Source of the DNA: an uncultured Treponema sp.
GTDB lineage: Bacteria; Spirochaetota; Spirochaetia; Treponematales; Treponemataceae
Direction: 5' to 3'
Assembly: GCA_946631855.1 (NCBI GenBank)
Contig: CAMPAL010000012.1
Location: forward strand, 1-35,742
DNA: 35,742 nt
Below are positions 1-8,384 of this stretch, piece after piece. Position numbers and translations under genes: made by a program. Within the stretch, counting starts at the first letter, position 1. Every line of letters begins with the position of its first letter. The notes under the pieces are model-generated. The model had not been told where the DNA came from. It saw only the letters and a program-made list of their open reading frames with translations, and did no database searches.

Positions 1-115
1 AGTAATCTTTTACGTCTTTACCGTTTACAACGATTTTACCTGAGCCATCGCGAACGAATACGCGAGCTACAGCAGTCTTTCTTCTTCCTGTTCCAATAGC
101 AATATTCTTTACCAT
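1..115 (-). CDS. rpsI: 30S ribosomal protein S9, N-terminal part (runs off window)
   Basis: The reverse strand from the ATG at 115 reads [20 protein letters not shown] and continues [18 protein letters not shown] to the window edge, so about 38 codons are visible. The [12 protein letters not shown] stretch is the conserved N-terminus of bacterial S9, a small-subunit protein whose C-terminal tail (not in the window) reaches the P site. A GGGAG Shine-Dalgarno sits about 8 bases before the ATG, in the 17-base gap after rplM. The rplM-rpsI order is the standard bacterial pairing, so the two are almost certainly cotranscribed. The ORF track misses it because no stop codon lies in the window. Confidence 0.96.
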   Translation of the reverse strand, partial: MVKNIAIGTGRRKTAVARVFVRDGSGKIVVNGKDVKDY

Positions 116-132
116 TTCTTAACTCCCGTAAA

Positions 133-561
133 TTAAAGTTCAACTGGCTGTGGGTTCTGAGCAGCATGTGGATGTTCAGCACCAGCGTAAATCTTTACAC
201 ATTCCATCATCTTACGACCAAGACGTCCATGTGGAAGCATACCAGCTACAGCAATTTCCATTGGCTGTGTTGGATGTTTTTCAAGCAATTTTTCATATGT
301 GTGAGCACGAAGTCCACCAACGAATCCTGTGTGATGATAATAAATCTTCTTCTGTTCTTTTCCACCAGTAACAGCAGCTTTTTCTGCATTGATGATTACA
401 ACAAAATCACCCATCAACTGGTTCTTTGTATATGTTGCTTTGTTCTTTCCGCGTGCAATTGCAGCAGCTTTAGCAGCAACACGTCCTAATGGTTTTCCGG
501 CTGCATCAATAATGTACCATTTGCGAGCCTGTTCGTATTCTTTAACGAAGATAGTTTCCAT
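133..561 (-). CDS. rplM: 50S ribosomal protein L13
   Basis: The product is 142 aa, the usual L13 length, and starts METIFVKEYEQARKWYIIDA. Family landmarks follow: PLGRVAAKAAAIARGKNK near the N-terminus, then GDFVVIINAEK, KKIYYHHTGFVGG and MLPHGRLGRKM. L13 is an early-assembling large-subunit protein. The ORF track extends upstream to 654, but those 31 extra codons fall in the leader and are not L13-like. The ATG at 561 has an AAGG Shine-Dalgarno 7 bases upstream, so I start it there. Stop is TAA at 133-135, and rpsI follows after 17 bases. A sigma70-type promoter lies about 115 bases upstream, giving a leader of roughly 110 bases that could hold translational control, although I see no clear structure in it. 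Confidence 0.97.
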   Translation of the reverse strand: METIFVKEYEQARKWYIIDAAGKPLGRVAAKAAAIARGKNKATYTKNQLMGDFVVIINAEKAAVTGGKEQKKIYYHHTGFVGGLRAHTYEKLLEKHPTQPMEIAVAGMLPHGRLGRKMMECVKIYAGAEHPHAAQNPQPVEL

Positions 562-674
562 GATATACCTTACTAAAAATAAAAGTTTATCTGCAACTCT
601 CAAATATTTGCATCTTATTCGAAAGTCGCCAAAGATTTCAGATGAGCAGTCCAAAATCCTTTAACGGGTAAAAT

Positions 675-704
675 ATAATATCAAATTCAGAGCATCTTAG
701 TCAA
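675..704 (-). promoter_or_regulatory. Promoter for rplM-rpsI
   Basis: On the minus strand TTGACT (699-704), an 18-base spacer and TATTAT (675-680) form a good sigma70-like promoter. It begins only 8 bases after the stop codon of the preceding lipoprotein gene, and I see no intrinsic terminator between them. Read-through from the lipoprotein operon into rplM is therefore possible. Confidence 0.65.
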
Positions 705-712
705 TAGCATTA

Positions 713-3700
713 CTAATCCATTATAGACACAGGCAAAATATAGGATGTTGAATCAATTGTAAAAGTATCCCATAAAGCTGCAAGGCCTGTAGCATTCTTT
801 TCAAGAACCCATTCGTTTAATGCATCAAGAACATTAGATTTATTTAATGTATATGCAGAAGCTGCTTCAAATTCTGTTCCTGAAAATAAAAATTTACCAA
901 CAGTTGTAGAATTAATTGGTAAGTCTGTCACCAGTTCTTTGCTCAATACAGAGGTTCCATATGGACCAATCGACATGTTATTATGATAATTATATTGAAG
1001 GCACATAGAATTACATTTTGAAGCATCATCAATTATAGCACCAACAATGGTGCCACAATATGATTCCAGGGAAGACGTGAGCCTTGCAGAACTTATACAA
1101 TTTTCTATATCACAAGCACCTACTAAATCCATATAACCAACAATTCCACCATAACCTTCACTACCATTAATGGTCGAAGTATTTCCTGTTGTTAAAAGGC
1201 CATAAAATGCACAATTTACAACATTAGCATCAGTGTCATACTCACTATACAAACCGCCGATAATTCCACCAACAGCTGCTTTTCCACTTACACTGGCAAA
1301 ACTAACACAGTTATATACATTGACAACTCCTTCTGCTCTACCGATTAATCCGCCGGCATTGGTAATTGTTCCACTTCCAGTAGAATTAAGTCCAGTTACA
1401 GCAACATATGATACACAATTATACATATTAATTGAATATGCATTACAAACTATACCACCAATATTTTCTGCATCAGAAACTCCTGTTGCAGTTATAGAAC
1501 CATTTACAGTAAGATCCTGTATAGTACCCGCTGTAACAGAACCAAACATTCCACGATATTCGGATGCTGAGTATGTAACACTTAAACCGTCAATTGTATG
1601 TTGATGACCATAAAACTGACCTCCAAATGGAGTTGAATTATCTACTGCATTACCAATACAAACCCAGGTATTAGAAATAAGGGTAATATCTTTGTAAAGA
1701 TGTATTTCACGACCAATACAAGCTTCTCCAGAATTAACCCAGTTAGAAATCTGTAGTAACTGACTATAATTAAAGACATTTATAATATTATTATTATTGT
1801 TAATATAATCATACTCAGGGCATGTTTCAGGGAAATTACTTCTTTCCAGCCCTTCATAAGAGACTGGTATAGGATAAGTCATTCCTTCATAAAGGAAAGT
1901 TTTATCCCAGGTATTAAAGCTAGTATCTGTAAGTGTTGAAGAAAGAGTTTCTATTCTACCAGACAAAGTTGAAGAAAGATCTGAAACATCTGTAACAGGA
2001 GTAGCTGTATCGGTAGAAGTAGAAGCGAAAGGTTTTCCTAAATCTGAATCATAATACAAAGCAGAAGCAGAAGCATTTGTTGCTTGTGATACAAGAACAG
2101 AACCGCTACCAATTACAAGACCTGCAGAAATACAGTTATCAACATAAGTCTTAGAACTACCATATGTAATTCCAGATGCATTTGCACAGTTTATATATCC
2201 AAAATTTGCACAATTATAAATATAAGTTGAAGTAGCAACTGTATCTCCAAAGCCAAGGATTCCTGCAACTTTTTCAACATTACCAGAACAAATAATACTG
2301 CCTGAATTTACACAATTTGTAATGATTGTTATATAACCAGCATAACCACAAATTCCACCAATATAAGAAGGAGAAGTTCCCGTTCCTGTGGAATTTACGT
2401 AAATATCTATATCTGAAACACAATTACTAATAGTTCCTGTTGAGCTGGAAGACCCAACAAGACCTCCTGAACAAGCACCTGCAGAACCTGAAGTTGTAAT
2501 TTCTATATTGCCTGAAACATATAAATTTTTAATAGTTCCTGCACCCAGTTTTCCAAAAAATGCTGTATAATTAGCTGATGTCGAAAGATTTAATCCTGTT
2601 ATTTTATTATTCTGTCCATCAAAAATTCCTTTAAATGCATAAGAACCTGAAAATAAAGAGGTTGTCCATTCTTCTGTAAGAGCAATGTCATTAGCCAGAT
2701 AAAACTCATACTTAGAAAAATCATAAGACTGAGAATAATCGCGAAGATTTTTTAAATCTTCTTCGGTAGAAATAAGATAATTACCCTGAACTTTATTGTC
2801 ATTATCATACTCGCTGAATGGATGATATAATTTTTCAATTTTACCTTCATTATCAATTCCCCATATATAACTTTGAGCTGTGGTAAAAATTGAATAATCT
2901 ATATCTTCATCTGAGGTTACTAACTGAAGGCCTTCAGCATAATCTGTATTATAAGTAGCAAGTATAAGTTGAGAATTAGTTACTGCTTCGGAATCTTCAA
3001 TGTGAAGCGTAGGAATAACACTTCCGGAACCTTTATAAAGATAAATACTTTTATCACCTTCAAAAGAACATCCGTCTGAAAGATAGATATCATTTGTTGT
3101 ATATAAATAATAGTTCTTAGTATCGTTAAAAGTTGACTTAGAAAAGTTTATCTCTCCAGAAAAGTGACTATTTGTATATACACGCACTTCATAAAGTCCA
3201 CCAGAAAAAGAACATTCATTAAACGATATAGCCCCACTTATATTAGAAGAGTTTTCATAAGTAATACTTACTCCATAATTAGTTTGTAATGTATTTTCAA
3301 TAGAAGTATTATTAAAATTTATATCCATCTCTAATAAATATGGAGCAATATAAACAAGTCCATTTGAACAATTACTTCCTGTAATACTGGAATTAGAAAC
3401 ATTTACAGTTCCAGCTAAGAGATACATTGCTCCAGCCTGTATAGAAGTTGATGGAGCACACTCAAATTTACAATAATCTACATTTAGAGCACCCGCTCCA
3501 GTAGAATATTGTGTTTTTACACAATAACTTTTTTGAGATACAAGAGTAAGGTTTTTAAGGGTTAATTCCTGAGAGTTTCCAGCTAAAACAAACATCTCTG
3601 ATGTAAAATCAGAAGCTCTGGTAATTACAGCATTATTATCAAGATCAGTTTCGTCTGTATTACCATAAGTTTTTACTACAAGATTTTTTACAGTAGATGT

Positions 3701-4732
3701 ATCAATAGTTTCTGAAAGTTCACAACTGGTACCGGCTTTTATATTTATAGTTGCACTTTCCTTTCCATAACCTTTTGCAACTTCAAAAGCTTCTTCAATT
3801 GTCTGGAATGGATCAAACATAGAACCGTAAGTTCCATTTGTAGTTACAGTCGGATCTACATAATATTCATTCTGACTGGCAAATTGAACATCTGTCTCTG
3901 TAACCTCAAAACTTCCATCATTCTTTATAAAACCTCTGGCAGAAACAGATTTCCAGATATTTGTAATCATAGAATTAAAAACATTAACTCTATCATTATG
4001 TCTTATAATAACATTAGTTGAAGAATCATAAAAAGTAAGACTTAATTCATATATACCAGCAGGTATATCAGATTCAGAAATACTGGCAAGCCCTGAAGTA
4101 ACCGCTCTTACATCACCACCATAAGTTACTGAGCTATCATCAAGATTTGTAAGACTATAAGAATATTGTACAACAGAAGTTCCTTCCACCGTAATTGAAA
4201 GATCAACTTGTCCACTTGAAGAAGTTGTTCCGAAAGCCTCTATAATAATCTTCAAGGGGTCTGCCTGCCCTACTGTGTATTCTGTAGTTCCTTCCAGAAT
4301 TTTATTTTCATCAATACAATCATCTGCACTGGAAGCATTATAAGCAGAAGCTGTTATATCATAAGTACCGCTTTCAATATTCAAGAGAAAGGATCTGCTT
4401 GAACTAGGAGTTGTTGTTATAGTTTCAAGACCAGAATCTCTTGGTACAGCAGTCACAATATACAAAACTGATGCTAAAGGAGATGCTGTTGCCATTCGAG
4501 ACACCGACAGACTTGCAGCTTCTTCTCCATTCACTGCAAGGTCTATTATGTCAGGAACGGCACCTCGAGTTCCAATTGAGCCACTTATTGTGTGATAAAC
4601 TCTCTGGACAGGTTCTTCTGTCTCTGTCGCAGGATTTTCTCCGGATGCTGGAGTATTAATAAGATTAAAACAAGATGTTAAAGAGATTAAAACTACAAAA
4701 AGACTTAATAAAACTGTTAATTTTTTCATCAT
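713..4732 (-). CDS. Large lipoprotein with beta-helix region and tandem GLUG-like repeats
   Basis: This is a 1339-aa product with a signal peptide and a lipobox ending LTSC (Cys about residue 21), so it should be lipidated and exposed at the cell envelope. After a Ser/Thr-rich linker come two beta-sandwich-like modules (about residues 45-260). A YYVDP...DPFQTIEEAF stretch then opens a right-handed beta-helix (about 290-640). Two long modules follow (about 645-970 and 980-1260). Each starts with an ND/KDITL-type segment and FDG/YGHQ..I.GL, then carries GLUG-like units such as GGLVG..STGTISNCVS, GGICGYAGYITIITNC and GGLIGRAEGVVNVYNC. Such repeats occur in adhesins and surface proteins; no catalytic site is evident. 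Adjacent ATGs at 4732 and 4729 both fit the AGGAG Shine-Dalgarno. It is the last gene of the six-gene operon, 8 bases after its neighbour. Confidence 0.88.
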   Translation of the reverse strand: MMKKLTVLLSLFVVLISLTSCFNLINTPASGENPATETEEPVQRVYHTISGSIGTRGAVPDIIDLAVNGEEAASLSVSRMATASPLASVLYIVTAVPRDSGLETITTTPSSSRSFLLNIESGTYDITASAYNASSADDCIDENKILEGTTEYTVGQADPLKIIIEAFGTTSSSGQVDLSITVEGTSVVQYSYSLTNLDDSSVTYGGDVRAVTSGLASISESDIPAGIYELSLTFYDSSTNVIIRHNDRVNVFNSMITNIWKSVSARGFIKNDGSFEVTETDVQFASQNEYYVDPTVTTNGTYGSMFDPFQTIEEAFEVAKGYGKESATINIKAGTSCELSETIDTSTVKNLVVKTYGNTDETDLDNNAVITRASDFTSEMFVLAGNSQELTLKNLTLVSQKSYCVKTQYSTGAGALNVDYCKFECAPSTSIQAGAMYLLAGTVNVSNSSITGSNCSNGLVYIAPYLLEMDINFNNTSIENTLQTNYGVSITYENSSNISGAISFNECSFSGGLYEVRVYTNSHFSGEINFSKSTFNDTKNYYLYTTNDIYLSDGCSFEGDKSIYLYKGSGSVIPTLHIEDSEAVTNSQLILATYNTDYAEGLQLVTSDEDIDYSIFTTAQSYIWGIDNEGKIEKLYHPFSEYDNDNKVQGNYLISTEEDLKNLRDYSQSYDFSKYEFYLANDIALTEEWTTSLFSGSYAFKGIFDGQNNKITGLNLSTSANYTAFFGKLGAGTIKNLYVSGNIEITTSGSAGACSGGLVGSSSSTGTISNCVSDIDIYVNSTGTGTSPSYIGGICGYAGYITIITNCVNSGSIICSGNVEKVAGILGFGDTVATSTYIYNCANFGYINCANASGITYGSSKTYVDNCISAGLVIGSGSVLVSQATNASASALYYDSDLGKPFASTSTDTATPVTDVSDLSSTLSGRIETLSSTLTDTSFNTWDKTFLYEGMTYPIPVSYEGLERSNFPETCPEYDYINNNNNIINVFNYSQLLQISNWVNSGEACIGREIHLYKDITLISNTWVCIGNAVDNSTPFGGQFYGHQHTIDGLSVTYSASEYRGMFGSVTAGTIQDLTVNGSITATGVSDAENIGGIVCNAYSINMYNCVSYVAVTGLNSTGSGTITNAGGLIGRAEGVVNVYNCVSFASVSGKAAVGGIIGGLYSEYDTDANVVNCAFYGLLTTGNTSTINGSEGYGGIVGYMDLVGACDIENCISSARLTSSLESYCGTIVGAIIDDASKCNSMCLQYNYHNNMSIGPYGTSVLSKELVTDLPINSTTVGKFLFSGTEFEAASAYTLNKSNVLDALNEWVLEKNATGLAALWDTFTIDSTSYILPVSIMD

Positions 4733-4740
4733 CTTCTCTC

Positions 4741-7700
4741 CTACTCACTCACTGTAATTGTAAAGGAATCTGTGCAGGCAACTCCATTTAAGGTAGCTCC
4801 TACAGTCAGAGTATATGTTCCAGCCTGATAGAAGACTCCTTCTGAAGTTTCGAAAGTAATAGTCTTTGTTGATTCATCACTTCCATCTGCTAAAACAGCA
4901 CCTGTATTAATTAAATTATTATATAAAAGACTGCACCACCAGTTGCTCAAACTTGTAATTTCATTTCCTGGTGTAAAATCTTCATCTGAATAAGCAGTAA
5001 TTGTCAATGTTTTTTCTGTAGATGTAATAGTTTCAGAACTTAGTTTGAAGTAAATAACTGTTGAAAGAGGATCTGAAATTCCATCATCAACAACCATACC
5101 TTTTATACGAATATGTCCACTTTCATTTATATAATGGGTATCAACATTCATCTTAAAGAAATTTGTAAGGCCGCTCATATCACCTGAGGTCTCTTCTTTT
5201 AAGGCAACTATGTAAGTGGTTGAATCGCTGTCTACATAATTTACTGTGGGAAGTTCCCTGGCCGAAGTAAGTGTGGCATAAGTTTCACCATCATCAGTTG
5301 CTGCAAGTAAATTACTTGCTTCTCTATCAGAAGTTCCAGAACCAAAGGCAAAATAATTTCTTGGAAAAATAAAACCATAAGATGAATTGCTTAAATATAC
5401 ATTTGACAGCCAGCCTTTTCCAGAAACATAAAGACGGCCTGTATTAACAATTGAATATGCAGAAGCGTCATCTAAGCTGAGGGCAGAAGAATCTATTGTA
5501 AAATATCCGGCTGAATTAATATGAATATTCTGACCAGAAACTCCAGAAGTAGCATTACTAACATTATCTTGCATACTTACATTTCGTATAAAACTGTAGT
5601 ATTCCTTCTTACAATCTGAAGCTACAACAATTCCTCCACCATTTCCAGATACACATGTATTGTTATAGATAGAACCTCCATTCATCTGGAATTTTCCACC
5701 TATATAAACAGCTCCTCCAGAAGAACCGGCCTGGTTGCTAAACATATCTGTATCAGATACCAGCACAGTTGAAGGAAGAGTCATATCTGTTGCTGAATTA
5801 CAAATATAAACTGCTCCCCCCTGATTTTGTGCAACATTATTTGAAATTACACAAGAAGAAATATTTACATCACCACAGTCAAGAGAAAGTGCTCCTCCAT
5901 ACGAACCTCTGTTATTCTGAATAACTGTACCCCGTAAAGAAAGGGAGATTAAAGTGCTTTGTATAGTACCGTCAGAATCATCTGTATCAGGTAATAAAGC
6001 AATTGCTCCACCACGACCAGCAGAGGAATTATTACTAATTGTGCAGGATTCAAAAGATGCAGAACTTGTGTCATTAATGAAAACACCACCGCACATAGTA
6101 TCAGATGTATTGTTAGAAATAACTGTATTATAAGCTATAATAGTACTGCCATCTCTTAAAAAAACTGCCCCAGCTTTTGGTGTATAATTATTTTTCACAG
6201 AAAAATCACCTGAATAACCGCCTGAAGCCCCTAAACTAAGTCTTACATTACTTACAGCGTAAATAGCACTTCCATTTCCGGTTACAGAAACATTTCCATC
6301 ACTGGCAGCTTCTCCACCTATCAATCCTTTTGTTAGAGTTAATTCAGAATTTTGTCCTGCAAAGATTCCACCGCCCATAGAGTATGATCTGCAGGCACGA
6401 ATTACATTTGAAGAAGAATTTGAGTAAAGTTTGCCATACACTCTTATTCCACCACCAGGATAAGAAGTTCCTATATTATCATTATTTTGAATAACAACAT
6501 TGCTGTCTAAAGTGAGTTCTGGTAATTCACCAGTTTTATAAAGAACAATAAGACTGCATTCTGATGTATGACCGGTATTAACCCCAGTTCCATTATTTCC
6601 GGCAGGACCATCATCATCCCAGACAGCACCACCATCAAGAATTACATCTTTCAGGGTTGTATCAGTAGTTATTGTAAGAAGTGCATCGCTTGGGAAAGTA
6701 GAATGTCTTATTACGATTACTGGATTTGTACCATCACCATATTTAGAAGTATCTGAAATTCCAGAAGGATTATATGGACTATCTGCACTATCAATTACAA
6801 TTTCATCAAGCACATAAACTTTTTCTGCCAGAGGATTGTCTATTAAGTAAAATTTTGCTTCATCAATTGTTGCAAGAGCCTGGGATGGTGAAAAACCTTT
6901 GTTTGTATCTGAACCAATGCCCACTGATGGAGGATCTACATAAATATATTTGTAGTTCCATTTTGCATAAAATGGTTTTACCCTATCAACAACTCCATCG
7001 CTATCACTATCTTCAAGATATGAAGAAGTCAAAAGTGTGCCATCTGGAATTGCAGTATTACAGTCGTTATCTAAATAAAAACCTGCAAAAGTAACTGTAT
7101 TTCCGTCAGACAAAGGGTAAGTTGCAGTATCAAAAGTATCTGCAGATGGAATTTCCTGACGGTAGGATAATTCATAATAAGTTCCAGTAGCATCTGCGGT
7201 AAATCCATCATAATTTCCAGAATAAGATTTAGGATTTTCTGCATCACTTGAAAAATCATACAAATAAACCCGATATTTTTTTGGAGTCCATTTTGCATAT
7301 AAAACTACATCTTCTTCTTTGCTTCCTGCTGTCCACCCGGTAACAGGACTTCCTGTACAAGCTGAATTATCATACCAGCCGCCAAAATCGTAATGAGGAG
7401 CAAAAGGTTCCTGCAAAGTTACATTTGTTGAAGAATTGTATACATCAATATTTGCACTATTATCAACTTCTTCATCTCCATCACCAGAAACATTATCTGC
7501 ATAAGTAATAGAGTAAGATTTATTTAAATCGGTGTAAGTAACTTCACCACTGGTAGATTGTCCACCAAGAATTTTTACATAATTTACTCGGGTTGCGGTA
7601 GAACTTGACGATGAATCGGTGAAAAACTCCAATCTCAAGAAGTAATATCCCCTTGGAATGTTATTTTCTACAATGCTGACAAAATCACCACTTCCGTCTG

Positions 7701-8370
7701 CGGCTGCTTCTGGAATATATTCTGATTGTGATAAAGTCTGATACTGTTTAGTTCCATCTGAATCAAATGTATAAAGCTGAACTTTTACTTTAGTAACTCC
7801 ATTTAGAGGAAGATTAAATTTTACATCTAAAGTTCCTGCTGTAATTTCTGTTGCTTCATCATTAAAACTGAAGGTAAAATCAAGAGTATTTGTGCCAGAT
7901 GTCCCAGGACTTTCTACATTATTCTTTCTGGCAACAGCATAAATTTTTTCAACACCATCAACCATCTTGTATGCATATAAAGATAAATCCCAGCAGCCAG
8001 GATACAAAACAATTTGATCTGTACCCATCTGACTGATAGAAGTCCAGCTGCCTAAAACTTTTGTTTCTCCAACAGAAAGACCAATATCTTCCTCAGTCAT
8101 ATCTGTTGAAAGTAACTTACCTTTCAAAACATATTTTGAAACCGAAGAACCTGTTTCTCTTGGAGGTCTTAGAGTTCTGCTGACTATATCTGCATTTTCT
8201 TTCCAGTCTGTAACTCTGATTGAAAAATAAAATTTATTATCAGAAGCTGCTGCGGGATTATTTTGAAAATTTGAATTATTTCCATTAATTAAATCTGAAC
8301 ATGAAAAAGTAAAAAATATCAGAGAAAGAATAAAAATCAAATTAAACTTAGAAAAAATCTTTTTTATCAT
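4741..8370 (-). CDS. Large lipoprotein with InlB-like repeats and PMP-like beta-helix
   Basis: The 1209-aa product has a signal peptide with lipobox FSC (Cys about residue 24). Two beta-sandwich-like modules lead the mature protein, the second with NNIPRGYYFLRLEFF. Two InlB/Listeria-Bacteroides-type repeats follow (YDFGGWYDN...LYAKW and ...FAGFYLDND...FYAKW, about residues 320-480). A YIYVDPP segment then opens a long beta-helix. The helix carries repeated N-N plus GGA/GGG-hydrophobic motifs (GRGGAIAL, YGGALSL, NQGGAVYI, SSGGAVYI, GNGGGIVV), resembling chlamydial polymorphic outer-membrane proteins. A distinct C-terminal beta domain (about 1080-1209) ends the chain. Likely surface-exposed and adhesive or structural; function unknown. 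The start at 8370 has an AAGGGGA Shine-Dalgarno overlapping the upstream stop codon (TAAGGGG), typical of coupled operon genes. Confidence 0.88.
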   Translation of the reverse strand: MIKKIFSKFNLIFILSLIFFTFSCSDLINGNNSNFQNNPAAASDNKFYFSIRVTDWKENADIVSRTLRPPRETGSSVSKYVLKGKLLSTDMTEEDIGLSVGETKVLGSWTSISQMGTDQIVLYPGCWDLSLYAYKMVDGVEKIYAVARKNNVESPGTSGTNTLDFTFSFNDEATEITAGTLDVKFNLPLNGVTKVKVQLYTFDSDGTKQYQTLSQSEYIPEAAADGSGDFVSIVENNIPRGYYFLRLEFFTDSSSSSTATRVNYVKILGGQSTSGEVTYTDLNKSYSITYADNVSGDGDEEVDNSANIDVYNSSTNVTLQEPFAPHYDFGGWYDNSACTGSPVTGWTAGSKEEDVVLYAKWTPKKYRVYLYDFSSDAENPKSYSGNYDGFTADATGTYYELSYRQEIPSADTFDTATYPLSDGNTVTFAGFYLDNDCNTAIPDGTLLTSSYLEDSDSDGVVDRVKPFYAKWNYKYIYVDPPSVGIGSDTNKGFSPSQALATIDEAKFYLIDNPLAEKVYVLDEIVIDSADSPYNPSGISDTSKYGDGTNPVIVIRHSTFPSDALLTITTDTTLKDVILDGGAVWDDDGPAGNNGTGVNTGHTSECSLIVLYKTGELPELTLDSNVVIQNNDNIGTSYPGGGIRVYGKLYSNSSSNVIRACRSYSMGGGIFAGQNSELTLTKGLIGGEAASDGNVSVTGNGSAIYAVSNVRLSLGASGGYSGDFSVKNNYTPKAGAVFLRDGSTIIAYNTVISNNTSDTMCGGVFINDTSSASFESCTISNNSSAGRGGAIALLPDTDDSDGTIQSTLISLSLRGTVIQNNRGSYGGALSLDCGDVNISSCVISNNVAQNQGGAVYICNSATDMTLPSTVLVSDTDMFSNQAGSSGGAVYIGGKFQMNGGSIYNNTCVSGNGGGIVVASDCKKEYYSFIRNVSMQDNVSNATSGVSGQNIHINSAGYFTIDSSALSLDDASAYSIVNTGRLYVSGKGWLSNVYLSNSSYGFIFPRNYFAFGSGTSDREASNLLAATDDGETYATLTSARELPTVNYVDSDSTTYIVALKEETSGDMSGLTNFFKMNVDTHYINESGHIRIKGMVVDDGISDPLSTVIYFKLSSETITSTEKTLTITAYSDEDFTPGNEITSLSNWWCSLLYNNLINTGAVLADGSDESTKTITFETSEGVFYQAGTYTLTVGATLNGVACTDSFTITVSE

Positions 8371-8384
8371 CTTTTCTTATCCCC

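Noticed and set aside
562-654. N-terminal extension of L13 in the ORF track
   Set aside because: The 31 extra codons are not L13-like, and ATG 561 has a Shine-Dalgarno and gives the normal family length.
1787-1798. (ATT)4 tract as a phase-variation switch
   Set aside because: It is a trinucleotide repeat, so slippage would change Asn number but not the frame, and it is short.
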